Shown one piece after another: positions 17,348 to 26,284 of a stretch of 36,625 nucleotides of DNA. The stretch's first letter is position 1. Each line of letters opens with the position of its first letter. Made by a program: the position numbers and the translations under genes. This stretch comes from Candidatus Kuenenia stuttgartensis (lineage in GTDB: Bacteria; Planctomycetota; Planctomycetia; Gemmatales; Gemmataceae), in NCBI GenBank assembly GCA_945875585.1, contig CAMCLK010000048.1, positions 1 through 36,625 on the forward strand, in the 5' to 3' direction. Under the pieces are notes generated by a model that saw nothing but the letters and a program-made list of their open reading frames with translations, was not told the origin of the DNA and did no database searches.

Positions 17348-19615
17348 TTACTTGGCACCAGGAGGCATCTTTTCCAACAGATAACGTGTCATCAGCATGA
17401 AAAGATGACGCGTTGTGCCTTTCCCCTCGGATATCGAATGCGATCTATTGGGATATGGCATAACCGTAAATGGTTTGTTTTCAGCCACCAGAACATTCAT
17501 CAGCTTCTCTGTTCCCTGATAGTGAACATTATCGTCTCCGGTACCGTGCACCAGCAGCAGATTGCCTTTTAAACGCGCCGCATGAGTGATCGGCGAACCC
17601 GCTTTGTAATCTGCGGCATTCTCCACGGGTAGGCCCATGTACCGCTCCTGATAAATCGTGTCGTATAGGCCCATATCGGGCACCGGAGCCACAGACATAC
17701 CTGTCGCGTACAGTTCCGGGTACTGAAACATCAGGTTCAGCGTCATGGTGCCACCGCCACTCCACCCCCACACGGCAATGCGTCCGGCATCGACATAGGC
17801 ACGTCCAGCAAGTTCCCGCGCGCCCTTGGCCTGATCGCTGACGTTCGTCTGGCCAATTTTCCGGTACAACGACTTCCGCCACGCCCGACCCTTGGGCGAT
17901 TTCGTCCCGCGGTTGTCCATGCTCGCCACCAGATAACCTTGCTGGGCCAAATGCAAATACCACAGATAATTGTTGCCGCCCCAACGGTTGACCACCGTCT
18001 GACCTGCCGGTTCGCCATACACATGAATCAATAGGGGATATTTTTTAGACGGATCGAAGTCGGGAGGCTTGATCAGCCACCCATCCATGGCAAAACCATC
18101 GCCAACGTCCACTTGGAACCATTCCACCGGACCACGCGCCAGACGGCCCACAGATTCCTTCAATTTCATATTGTCTTGAATGGGCCGTATCGTTTTATGC
18201 TCGTCAACATTCACCAGTGCTGTGGTAGCGGGCACGCCAAATGCAGAATGCGACCAAACAGCCTGATTTCCAAAAGGATTGATTCTGTAATCGTTCCAGC
18301 CCACGCTGGCAGCGGGTGTCAACCGCACTGGCGCCTCGGCCTTGCCTGCAGGCGGATTCAGGGGAGCCCGGTACAGATATTGCTCGGTTGGTTTGCCTGG
18401 CGATGCTAGAAAATACACCCAGCCGGACTTCTCATCGATTTTGAGAATCTCTTTTACATCGAATGCGCCAAATGTGACCTGCCTTTCACTTCCACCCGCT
18501 TTGGGAACCACATAGAGATGCCGCCAACCATCGCGGTCGCTGATCCATGTGAAGTGAGTACCCTCATTCAACCACTCCGTTTCCTCGTCATGGATATCTA
18601 TATATGCGGCGTCTTTCTCGGTCATGATGGTTCGAACTTGGCCCGTTTTGATATTGGCATACATAACGGTGTTGGTATTTTGCAGTCGGTTCAGCCGCTG
18701 CACGAACAGCTCACTGCCATCGGGCAGGAAATCCATCCGGGCGATATAACCGTCGGTGCGCGTGTCACCCGGAATAGACATCCATGTGGTGGCGCCTCTA
18801 ACAACAGGCACAACGCCCACCCGGCACAGCGAGTTCTGTTCACCAGTCTTTGGATAGGCAAATGTTGTCATTTTCTGGTAGCGGCCATCGGTCTGGTTGA
18901 CCATGGTAAATCGCGGCACACCTAGAGTGTTGAGTTGCCAGTAGGCTATGCGGCTACCGTCTGGGCTCCAGCGGAAACCATCGCGGCAGTCGAGTTCTTC
19001 TTCGTAGACCCAGTCAAACGTGCCATTGATCACGTCGTGGCTGCCGCCAACGGTGCCGTCGGTGGTAAGCTGAACGGGTTTGGCCCCGCCCCGCGACAGT
19101 TCAACCCAGATGTTGTTGTCGCGCACATACGCCACACGCGTGCCATCGGGTGAAAACTTGGCGAACATCAGCGAAGACGGTTTGGCATCGCCTCCCAATT
19201 TGGTCAAGGTTCCTGTGGGAATGTGATAGGTCCAGTAATCGCTGCGGGTATCACGCCGCCAAACACGCATCGGTGCAGCGGTAAACAGCACAAAAGACTG
19301 ATCCTTTGAAAACAGATACCCACTGGTACGAAGAGGATCCTTGGCACCGGGTGGCACCAGATTTTCGGCTGGTATCAATACCGTCTTGGTGCCATCCGCA
19401 CTATTGACGCGCACAAGGTCGTGAAATCCCTTGCGTGTCGGACTAGGCTCCATCTGCGTGCCTGTTGTCGCGTCGAGCCAGGAAAACGACGCGCCCGGAC
19501 CACCCTGAAATTCCCCAGAATTGTAAATGCCATCCAAAGTGAGCCTGCCGGGGTCGTTCTGGCCAAAAACAGTACTCACACACAAAACGGTTGGCACAAG
19601 GTAGCGGAGCAGCAT
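17348..19615 (-). CDS. S9 family peptidase (dipeptidyl-peptidase IV type)
   Basis: A 755-residue exported serine peptidase. A short signal peptide (LLRYLVPTVLCVSTVFG) precedes a DPP-IV-type N-terminal propeller (FSPDGTRVAYVRDNNIWV, FRWSPDGSRIAYWQ) and a C-terminal alpha/beta-hydrolase domain. The triad is Ser619 in GWSGGG, Asp694 in HGTGDDNVHYQ and His726 in RSHSI, with spacing close to human DPP4. The propeller carries YEEELDCRDG, matching the EE motif that binds the substrate N-terminus in DPP4, so removal of N-terminal dipeptides is likely. ATG 19615 is preferred over TTG 19630 because of AAGGTGG just upstream. It is first of a two-gene unit with the DUF3472-like gene. Confidence 0.95.
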   Translation of the reverse strand: MLLRYLVPTVLCVSTVFGQNDPGRLTLDGIYNSGEFQGGPGASFSWLDATTGTQMEPSPTRKGFHDLVRVNSADGTKTVLIPAENLVPPGAKDPLRTSGYLFSKDQSFVLFTAAPMRVWRRDTRSDYWTYHIPTGTLTKLGGDAKPSSLMFAKFSPDGTRVAYVRDNNIWVELSRGGAKPVQLTTDGTVGGSHDVINGTFDWVYEEELDCRDGFRWSPDGSRIAYWQLNTLGVPRFTMVNQTDGRYQKMTTFAYPKTGEQNSLCRVGVVPVVRGATTWMSIPGDTRTDGYIARMDFLPDGSELFVQRLNRLQNTNTVMYANIKTGQVRTIMTEKDAAYIDIHDEETEWLNEGTHFTWISDRDGWRHLYVVPKAGGSERQVTFGAFDVKEILKIDEKSGWVYFLASPGKPTEQYLYRAPLNPPAGKAEAPVRLTPAASVGWNDYRINPFGNQAVWSHSAFGVPATTALVNVDEHKTIRPIQDNMKLKESVGRLARGPVEWFQVDVGDGFAMDGWLIKPPDFDPSKKYPLLIHVYGEPAGQTVVNRWGGNNYLWYLHLAQQGYLVASMDNRGTKSPKGRAWRKSLYRKIGQTNVSDQAKGARELAGRAYVDAGRIAVWGWSGGGTMTLNLMFQYPELYATGMSVAPVPDMGLYDTIYQERYMGLPVENAADYKAGSPITHAARLKGNLLLVHGTGDDNVHYQGTEKLMNVLVAENKPFTVMPYPNRSHSISEGKGTTRHLFMLMTRYLLEKMPPGAK

Positions 19616-19778
19616 GATGACCACCTTCAAACACGTTGAAAATCACATCTCCCGATAATGCACACAGTTTAGGGAATCGATCAGGCGCCATGCTTATTGG
19701 CATTCATCAAAATAATGCCAAGACTCTAGCGAATAAGGATTGAGGCAGCCATTTCAGCACAAAATCAGGAGGCGGATC

Positions 19779-19955
19779 ATGAAAACGGTAACACCGCCCG
19801 AAAGGGGCAACACAACGGTATCCGGAAGCATCAACATTGTGAACGTGTCCCGTGGCCATTTGGGTCGCAGAACGGGAGCAGGAGTTCATAGCGACAAACG
19901 CACCAAGCGCTGCAAGGTCCGCAGCGCGCGGTTAAGGCGGGCCATGGCCGATTAG
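19779..19955 (+). CDS. Small basic hypothetical protein
   Basis: A 58-residue ORF with a near-perfect ribosome binding site (AGGAGG at 19767-19772, six bases before the ATG). The N-terminal half is polar (TPPERGNTTVSGSINIVN). The C-terminal half is strongly basic, rich in Arg and Lys (DKRTKRCKVRSARLRRAM), which suggests binding to nucleic acid or another polyanion. It is divergent from the S9 peptidase gene. The strong start signal argues that it is translated. No family is recognised with confidence. Confidence 0.55.
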   Translation: MKTVTPPERGNTTVSGSINIVNVSRGHLGRRTGAGVHSDKRTKRCKVRSARLRRAMAD

Positions 19956-20053
19956 GTTCCTTGCTTTCAGCCAAACCCGATGGCGCCCTTAAAAAGCCAA
20001 GCGCTCGCACGAATTACCCTAGGGCACCCTATTTCTCCACGGAGCAACACATT

Positions 20054-20989
20054 ATGAATCCGCTCAATAATCAGACTCGCCGCAACTTTATTCAACTCAC
20101 AGTTGCAAGCGTTGTTTCGGGCATACTGCCCGCCACAACGCTTGCCAAAGGCACTGCGCGCCCTCGTTGTTATTTTGTAAGTGACGCCACGCATACCCAT
20201 TGGCAAGTTGAAGACCCTATACAGTGGGCACTGGAAAACGCCAACCAGCCGATTCTTGAACGTGCCTCCGAAAGGCTGAAAACACTGACGGCAGAAGACG
20301 CAACGCGAATCGAGCGGCTGCTCGTCCGCCGCTGCCAGTTGAATCTGGTAGAAGTTGCTTCAAACCACGTGACGGTGCACTACTGGGGCCAAACCGGATG
20401 TGTTGAACTGAAGCCATTTTTCAAGGAACTGGGGTTGGCGCGAGCCGATGTTGTGGTTGTCCTGCGTGAACGGAAACAGGAAACCATTCATACAACAACG
20501 GGCGACCAGTTCCTCTATGGCGAACCGCTCCCTTCCGATTTACCCAAAGACATTTACGCAACCAAATGGAATAAGCGTTTTGTGCAACAAGCAGACGATC
20601 TGGAGCCGGCACCCTGTAGCAAAAGCGGCTACGCATGGGAGGGTGTGCCTTCGGATCATATCCCGTGGAAGGCGCTGAAGTCCGCATGGCGGCATGGCGC
20701 CGTTCATAACTGCTCCAATTGCGATATCGACGCCATGCTGACGAATTTTGGCAATCCCCAGATCAGTTTTTTCGGTACCAGTCAAAAACACATTTATTCC
20801 TGCCTGAAGTGCAGCAGGCAATTCAATCAAAAGCCAGGCATTGATTTCAATGAATGGACCAACCGGTATCTGGATCCAAATGTCTTGCCGCAGTACCGGG
20901 TTTTCTGGGACCGGAGAATACCACTTGTTCCTACCGAGGCAAAACAAACAGCCGACGAATCCATGTTGAGCCCTGATTTTTGGGGGTGA
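20054..20989 (+). CDS. Tat-exported protein with two CxxC pairs
   Basis: A 311-residue protein. The N-terminus has a twin-arginine signal (TRRNFIQLTVASVVSGILPA), so it is exported folded, probably after binding a cofactor or metal. Cys220/Cys223 (NCSNC) and Cys250/Cys253 (CLKC) form two CxxC pairs 26 residues apart, fitting a zinc ribbon or a small redox centre. The rest shows no family I recognise. ATG 20054 is chosen because the Tat motif begins right after it and a GGAG lies ten bases upstream; the upstream extension has no signal features. It is followed by the Gfo/Idh/MocA-like gene on the same strand after ~70 bases. Confidence 0.75.
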   Translation: MNPLNNQTRRNFIQLTVASVVSGILPATTLAKGTARPRCYFVSDATHTHWQVEDPIQWALENANQPILERASERLKTLTAEDATRIERLLVRRCQLNLVEVASNHVTVHYWGQTGCVELKPFFKELGLARADVVVVLRERKQETIHTTTGDQFLYGEPLPSDLPKDIYATKWNKRFVQQADDLEPAPCSKSGYAWEGVPSDHIPWKALKSAWRHGAVHNCSNCDIDAMLTNFGNPQISFFGTSQKHIYSCLKCSRQFNQKPGIDFNEWTNRYLDPNVLPQYRVFWDRRIPLVPTEAKQTADESMLSPDFWG

Positions 20990-21058
20990 ATTTTAGGTAG
21001 GAGAGTGTAGTCTTGTTTCAGCTAGAACAATCAAGCCAAATTAAAAGGAAATTTTGGT

Positions 21059-22120
21059 ATGATTCAGATCCGTATCTTCATGCCATTGATCATGGTATTT
21101 GGCACGTTTATGGCACCAGCCAACATTCGGGCTGCTGATCTGGTGCGTATCGGAATCCTCGGCATCGATAATTTCGGCTCCGTGGCCTACACAGAATTCC
21201 TAAACAAGCCCAATGCTACAGGAATATTTGCAGGTGTGCGTGTAGTTGCAGCCTGTCCAGTCGTGAGCAAGGACTATCCTCAAAGCGCGGAACTAACTGA
21301 ACGGTGGAAGCAACAACTCTTGAACATGTACCAGAAACCCAAAAATCCAGCGGAAGCTGTACCGCCGATTGATTTTGTAGAAACACCGGAAGAATTGCTC
21401 AAACGCGTTGATGGTGTAATGATTTTCAGCCTCGATGGACGCATGCACAGGCGTCAGGCGGAAATGGTCCTGAAAGCTGGCAAGCGATTGTTCATCAGCC
21501 GACCAATGGCAGCTTCTTTTGAAGATACTATTGCCATCTTGAAATATGCTGAAGAAACAAAAACACCTTGCTGGAGCAGTTCACAGCATCGCTACAGTGC
21601 CGGATTCAGCGGCATGCGCAACCACCCAGAGGTAGGGCGCGTTATCGGCTGCGACGTCTACGGAGGCTGGGCCGTTGATGCTCCGATTGCAGACCAATTC
21701 ACCCGTCCGCTGCATAGCCTTGAAACACTTCAGGCAATCATGGGGCCGGGAATCGCATCCGTGTCCTGCGTTTCAACACCCACAGCAGAAAGCATGACGG
21801 CTGTTTGGAAAGATGGTCGTGTGGGAACCTACCGAGGAATCAAGCAAGGTGCTGTGAAATACAGCGCCACCGTTTTTGGCGAAAAGGGTGTCTCGACAGC
21901 GGGCATTTACGGCCATGGAATTCCGGTTAAGGGAGTGGCGCCTACGACTGATAAATACGTCGGTTACGAGGGATTGGCTATCGAGTTGGCACAATTCCTC
22001 AAAGGCGGACCAGTACCTGTGAGCGCATCTGAAACTCTGGAAATTTTCGCCGCGATGCAAGCTGCAGATATCAGCAAGGCGCAGAAGGGGGCCATGATTC
22101 CGGTGAAGGCAGCAAAATAA
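21059..22120 (+). CDS. Exported Gfo/Idh/MocA-like oxidoreductase-fold protein
   Basis: A 353-residue protein with a Sec signal peptide (MPLIMVFGTFMAPANIRA) and then a Rossmann-type start (VRIGILGIDNFGS), in the Gfo/Idh/MocA superfamily of NAD(P)-dependent sugar oxidoreductases. Conserved parts include VDGVMIFSLDGRMH, SSSQHRYSAGFSGMRN and VGRVIGCDVYGG. The catalytic EKP/DKP-type motif reads FISRPMA, so the usual lysine is Arg148, and the dinucleotide loop is not a canonical GxGxxG. It may bind a ligand rather than oxidise sugars, or act with altered chemistry. AAAGGA lies ten bases before the ATG. Export of such proteins is common in Planctomycetes. Confidence 0.85.
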   Translation: MIQIRIFMPLIMVFGTFMAPANIRAADLVRIGILGIDNFGSVAYTEFLNKPNATGIFAGVRVVAACPVVSKDYPQSAELTERWKQQLLNMYQKPKNPAEAVPPIDFVETPEELLKRVDGVMIFSLDGRMHRRQAEMVLKAGKRLFISRPMAASFEDTIAILKYAEETKTPCWSSSQHRYSAGFSGMRNHPEVGRVIGCDVYGGWAVDAPIADQFTRPLHSLETLQAIMGPGIASVSCVSTPTAESMTAVWKDGRVGTYRGIKQGAVKYSATVFGEKGVSTAGIYGHGIPVKGVAPTTDKYVGYEGLAIELAQFLKGGPVPVSASETLEIFAAMQAADISKAQKGAMIPVKAAK

Positions 22121-22190
22121 AAACGTCAAGTTTTTTAAAATAACTCGATTGGTATGCCGAATCATAGGTGCAAACACAAAGGAGCACACC

Positions 22191-22388
22191 ATGATCGACG
22201 ATTCATGCTTGACCGCTTCAGTTGTATCCGAATATTGGGTTCCTGAATTTCACACCTCGCAACAAGAAAAGACGATCAGCACTGGTGAAAATCGGATGAT
22301 GGCTGAAATTTCCGATGTTTTTGAAGATCATCCCGTACCGGAAGCATCGTGCGGGTTTAAGCTGGACACGCCATCTTTGGCTTGGTAG
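22191..22388 (+). CDS. Small acidic hypothetical protein
   Basis: A 65-residue ORF starting with ATG 22191, preceded by AAAGGAG ending seven bases upstream, a strong translation signal. The peptide is acidic (EISDVFEDHPVPEAS) with no hydrophobic segment. It lies 70 bases after the Gfo/Idh/MocA-like gene in the same direction. No family is recognised; support is only the ribosome binding site and the open frame. Confidence 0.4.
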   Translation: MIDDSCLTASVVSEYWVPEFHTSQQEKTISTGENRMMAEISDVFEDHPVPEASCGFKLDTPSLAW

Positions 22389-23001
22389 TACCCGATAATT
22401 ATTGTTTTTCGAAGGTTTGATTCTGTAATTAAACACTACGGTGTCAGCCTAAAATCAAGGCATACTTTTTTAAGAATCTTCCCGAGAGTTGATTCGTCAC
22501 CATCAGGCCACGGGCTTTTTCGCTCATCATTTGCAAAAGTGCAAACTCAAACCCATTTACTGACTTTTTCCAGCGGCAGGCGCAGAGCCTTTAAGCACTG
22601 CTTTAGTTGCACCATTACAATAAATACAACCTAGCATGAATGTGCAACGAATATGTGATTCCACTTAAAGGCAAAATTGCAGTCAGTATTGAGCAACTCG
22701 AAGTATATAGAGCCACGGCCACAAGCACCAGCCATCGGTCTGCCATTGATAGAAAGCTCAGAGACTTGCGAGCCCAAAAAGAAAAACGGCTTTCCTTCGA
22801 CGGCCTTCAAAAAAATTAAGCCGATATGCGCATCAAGCTCGACCTTTATGACGGGTTGAAGTTGACCTACTGCAAGTCCTACCACATTTTGGTAGAAGAG
22901 CCTGAAGTCACCGGCGGAGCTGAAGAGTAAACTGAAGGGGATCCGAACCAATGGAAATGGCATTGGCCGATAGCGAACTGGACAGAATAGGGAGGCAGAC
23001 G
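22389..23001 (+). other. Intergenic stretch without a supported gene
   Basis: About 610 bases with no gene I can support. A 126-codon minus-strand frame (23011-22631) and a 59-codon plus-strand frame (22640-22819) oppose each other; neither has a ribosome binding site or a recognisable family. Base composition becomes visibly more AT-rich here than in the DNA to the left, marking the change from core-like to accessory DNA. Confidence 0.4.
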
Positions 23002-23244
23002 ATGCAAACAACGATAGCTGTGGAAGATATCAAGGTTTCAGTGGCTGAACTTCTGCAAACGTTGCAGCCTGGGGATGAAGTGATTCTCACAAAAGGCGAA
23101 CTACCTGTGGCGAAGCTGGTGAGTGAAGCCCCAAAGCCGGCCTTGAAGCTGCGCCCCGGCCCGGGCTTGTGCAGGGGCAGCATTCTTTACATGGCACCGG
23201 ATTTCGATGCACCGCTTGAAGAAATGAAGGAGTACATGGAGTGA
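23002..23244 (+). CDS. Type II antitoxin of the Phd/VapB kind
   Basis: An 80-residue antitoxin. The N-terminal half is a DNA-binding and dimerisation region (VAELLQTLQPGDEVILTKGELPVAKLV). The C-terminal tail (GSILYMAPDFDAPLEEMKEYM) is the typical toxin-wrapping segment of Phd-type antitoxins partnered with PIN toxins. ATG 23002 is preferred over 22951 because GGAGG lies at 22991-22995 and homologous antitoxins begin near here. Its TGA overlaps the GTG start of the toxin gene by 4 bases. It should repress its own operon together with the toxin. Confidence 0.88.
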   Translation: MQTTIAVEDIKVSVAELLQTLQPGDEVILTKGELPVAKLVSEAPKPALKLRPGPGLCRGSILYMAPDFDAPLEEMKEYME

Positions 23245-23636
23245 AGCTGCTGTTGGACACACATGCATTTCTGTGGCACGCCGAAGGCGACCCGCAGATG
23301 AGCAAGACTGCCACAGCATTGATTGTTGATCCGGCCAATGAGTTATTGTTGAGTATGGCTTCCGTGTGGGAGATTGCAATCAAGGTAGGCATGAAGAAAT
23401 TAACCCTTTCTGCTCCCTATGTCACCTTCATGACTAGGGCGATCAACGGCTATGGGATCCATGTGCTTCCGGTAACGATCGTCGATTGTGCCGCTTATGA
23501 ACAGTTGCTTTTACCGAACAAACATCACCGCGACCCGTTCGACCGTATGATCATTATACATGCCCAGCGTAATGGATTATCCTTGGTCGGCGTCGATGCG
23601 GCGTTCGATTCCTACGGTTTGACCCGGCTCTGGTAA
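23241..23636 (+). CDS. vapC: VapC-type PIN-domain ribonuclease toxin
   Basis: A 131-residue PIN-domain toxin that would cleave RNA using a cluster of acidic residues binding divalent metal. Visible acidic sites: Asp6 in LLLDTHAFLW, the Glu in SVWEIAIK, and the Asp residues in HHRDPFDRMIIIHA; a later GVDAAF supplies another. Start is GTG 23241 overlapping the antitoxin stop, so translation is coupled, as expected for toxin-antitoxin pairs. The RNA target is unknown. The pair sits in accessory DNA near the integration site of the BREX-carrying element. Confidence 0.92.
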   Translation: MKLLLDTHAFLWHAEGDPQMSKTATALIVDPANELLLSMASVWEIAIKVGMKKLTLSAPYVTFMTRAINGYGIHVLPVTIVDCAAYEQLLLPNKHHRDPFDRMIIIHAQRNGLSLVGVDAAFDSYGLTRLW

Positions 23637-24160
23637 TCAATATAATTTATTTGGAGTGGATAACGACAGTTTTCTCAAGGCGTTGCATCTGGAAGACCAG
23701 CGGATTATTTTTTGGCACAATCCGAAGCAGTACTTCTTGATTGCGATGGAGTCGTTAATGCCGTGTGAGAGACCACCGTACACTTAGATCAATAAAGCGC
23801 ACCGAAGGTAAAGATTTTCCTGAACCAGAAAGACACCGCTCGAAAATACCTTCCCTGTCCGTCCCGTGAAGAGCCCGACTACGAATCGGATTGGGTGTTG
23901 GTTATCACAGGCTGTCCATTCAAATTTTCAAAGCTGACCGTTCCAGAATCTTGGTTCAAGACCTTGGGCTGAAATTACAATGGCCCCTGACGCATTTGGC
24001 CGGGAGGCGACGTTTTTTCGACACAAAGGATCGTTTGGCAAACTGAAGTGCCGATTAAACAAGACAAAAATTCCTCCGATATTGACCAAAAAATGGCAAA
24101 AGAATTCATCGTTGGGGACGCCAAGTTGATTCTTTCTATGAGTTTTCTTCACTTGGAACA
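23637..24160 (+). other. Decayed coding fragments between VapC and the DUF262 region
   Basis: No intact gene is seen. Short plus-strand frames look like remnants. Bases 23656-23787 encode 43 residues including LEDQRIIFWHNP, reminiscent of the RIVFW-type N-terminus of BREX PglZ proteins. Bases 23796-23972 give 58 open codons without a start (YLPCPSREEPDYESDWVLV). Bases 23980-24132 form another small frame. The pattern suggests erosion of earlier insertions; family assignments are weak. Confidence 0.35.
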
Positions 24161-24340
24161 ATGAAAGACTGTAAAGAATTATCGCACAAAAATATTATGC
24201 CAATGACTCAGCAGGAGCTACAACAACGAGATTATGATGCGAGATTAATCGCTTGTTCAATTTTGGTTGATAGAATTACCAAAATACGTCATAGTTTAAA
24301 TTGGAAAACAAGAAACTATAAAGGCGATTTGATAACATAA
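24161..24340 (+). CDS. Small hypothetical ORF upstream of the DUF262 gene
   Basis: A 59-codon ORF (includes MTQQELQQRDYDARLIACSI) just before the DUF262-HNH gene on the same strand, 57 bases apart. It lacks a clear ribosome binding site and a recognisable family. It might be a coupled small protein or another remnant. Confidence 0.25.
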   Translation: MKDCKELSHKNIMPMTQQELQQRDYDARLIACSILVDRITKIRHSLNWKTRNYKGDLIT

Positions 24341-24397
24341 AATGGTGATCGACAACAATTAGAAATAAAGACCTATGTTTTTAGGGAGTTATCCGTT

Positions 24398-26158
24398 ATG
24401 TACCAGACCGGCGGCACTATTAAAGAGACACTCCAAGCGATCCAGCAATCGAAGTTTGTCCTTCCTGCTATTCAGCGTGAGTTTGTTTGGAAGCCAGAAC
24501 AGATTGCTCGACTTTTCGACAGCCTGATGCAAGGCTACCCATTTGGAACGTTCCTTTTTTGGAAGGTCGATAAGGCCAACAGCAGTAAATACAAGTTTTA
24601 TGCTTTTGTCTGTGATTATCACGAACGAGATAAACCACATTGCCCGCAACATCCCGTATTCCACAACACTGATCTTACCGCCGTTTTAGACGGTCAGCAG
24701 CGACTAACAGCATTGAACATCGGGCTTTGCGGTTCTATGTCTTTACGGCAACCCTACAAATGGAAGAATAATCCAAATGCTTACCCTGAGCGGCATCTGT
24801 ACCTTGATTTACTTGCAGATCATGGAGACGCCGAAGAGGGTGGAGAGAAATACCGTTTCGATTTTCTGTCCGTGGAACGTGCCCAAACTTGCCATGCAGA
24901 TGAATGTTGGTTTAAGGTAGGCGACATTCTTGGTTTGCAAAGTGGGCCACCCCTGCTTGCATGGCTCAATAAAAAACTTCCTCAAGAAAAACTCGATAAA
25001 GCATTTGCCACGCTCGATCAGCTTTATCAAGTAGTTCACAACAAAAATCTTATTTCTTACTACGAAGAAAAAAGCCAAAATTTAGAGAAGGTCCTCAATA
25101 TATTTATTCGAATGAACAGCGGTGGCACAGTCCTTTCTCATTCCGACCTACTTTTATCTATTGCTGTGGCGCAGTGGACTGGTGATGCGCGCAAAGAAAT
25201 ACATTCTGTTGTGGATGAGTTAAACTCTACAGGCGAAGGGTTTAATTTTTCCAAAGACCTCGTTCTGAAAGCTGGACTAATGCTGGCCGACATCGGAAGC
25301 GTTAGTTTTAACGTCGAGAACTTTAATCGCGAAAACATGGAAGCACTCGAAAACCGCTGGCCAGATGTAAAGCGATCTCTTAAACTGGCCGTTCAGTTAC
25401 TCGCCAGCTTTGGCTTCAATGAAAAAACTCTGAGAGCTGATAGCGCGCTCCTTCCAATTGCCTACTACATTTCGCGTCGTAAACTCGATGAGAATTACAT
25501 TTCCAAGAATAGTACCGCACCAGATCGTCTCGCAATCCGTACTTGGTTGATTCGTAGCTTATTAAAGTCTTCAGGCATTTGGGGTAGTGGCCTCGATACA
25601 TTGCTGACCGTAATTCGAGATGCGATTACCACTCATGGTAAAGATGGCTTTCCCACAGATAACGTGCAAGAGGAGTTGGCGAAACGTGGCAAATCGCTTC
25701 GCTTTGGCGAAGAAGAAATTGATGAACTCGTAGAGATGCAGTACGGCGATAAGCGTCTTTTTGCGCTGCTTACGCTGCTATTTCCTTTTATTGATGTGAC
25801 TAATCATCATTTCCACATCGATCATGTATTTCCACATTCGCTGTTTACAAAAACAAAACTGAAGAATGGAGGCGTTTCGGAGGTTGATGTTGAAGAATTC
25901 AAGGAGTTTGCAGAAAGATTGCCCAACCTTCAGTTATTGGAGGGAGTGGCGAACAATGGAAAAAGGGCAGCACTACCTGCCAAGTGGATGGCCGATTACT
26001 TCCCAGATAATTCAGCAAGAACGAATTACTGCGACAATCACTTGTTGGGGTCTGTCCCTCAATCGATGGCAGGGTTTAGGGCTTTCTACAACGAGCGGCA
26101 ACAGGCACTTCGCTCACGTCTCTTAGGTTTGCTAGGTGCGAAGGGTGTTGATGCCTAG
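24398..26158 (+). CDS. DUF262 and HNH nuclease protein, GmrSD/BrxU-like
   Basis: A 586-residue protein. The N-terminal DUF262 domain, a ParB-like NTPase/nuclease fold, has FVLPAIQREFVWKPEQI (20-36) and the nucleotide-site motif DGQQR (98-102). The C-terminal part has an HNH/DUF1524-type nuclease core: His473-Ile-Asp475-His476 (HIDHVFPHSLF), then NLQLLEGVANNGKR with Asn519 and Lys522. This is the architecture of GmrSD-type type IV restriction enzymes, of which BrxU of BREX islands is one; they use NTP and cut modified phage DNA. GGGAG lies nine bases before the ATG. It sits immediately outside the tRNA-fragment boundary of the BREX element, so it belongs to an older defence layer. Modified-DNA specificity is inference. 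Confidence 0.85.
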   Translation: MYQTGGTIKETLQAIQQSKFVLPAIQREFVWKPEQIARLFDSLMQGYPFGTFLFWKVDKANSSKYKFYAFVCDYHERDKPHCPQHPVFHNTDLTAVLDGQQRLTALNIGLCGSMSLRQPYKWKNNPNAYPERHLYLDLLADHGDAEEGGEKYRFDFLSVERAQTCHADECWFKVGDILGLQSGPPLLAWLNKKLPQEKLDKAFATLDQLYQVVHNKNLISYYEEKSQNLEKVLNIFIRMNSGGTVLSHSDLLLSIAVAQWTGDARKEIHSVVDELNSTGEGFNFSKDLVLKAGLMLADIGSVSFNVENFNRENMEALENRWPDVKRSLKLAVQLLASFGFNEKTLRADSALLPIAYYISRRKLDENYISKNSTAPDRLAIRTWLIRSLLKSSGIWGSGLDTLLTVIRDAITTHGKDGFPTDNVQEELAKRGKSLRFGEEEIDELVEMQYGDKRLFALLTLLFPFIDVTNHHFHIDHVFPHSLFTKTKLKNGGVSEVDVEEFKEFAERLPNLQLLEGVANNGKRAALPAKWMADYFPDNSARTNYCDNHLLGSVPQSMAGFRAFYNERQQALRSRLLGLLGAKGVDA

Positions 26159-26167
26159 GTTTCACTT

Positions 26168-26201
26168 TCAGGTCCTACTGAAACATCACAGCGGGACCTG
26201 A
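26168..26201 (+). repeat. Short inverted repeat downstream of the DUF262 gene
   Basis: TCAGGTCC (26168-26175) pairs perfectly with GGACCTGA (26194-26201) around an 18-base loop, starting nine bases after the DUF262 gene's stop codon. It could be part of a transcription stop, but no T-run follows. Confidence 0.25.
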
Positions 26202-26284
26202 TTCACAGTTGTAATCCGCCAAATTCCCCAAGGTTTTACCCAAAAGAGAATCGACACAAACTTTTTTAGAGAAACACTTTACAC

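Noticed and set aside
22631..23011. 126-codon minus-strand ORF before the antitoxin gene
   Set aside because: No ribosome binding site and no family; it overlaps the antitoxin's start region. Left as unsupported rather than excluded.
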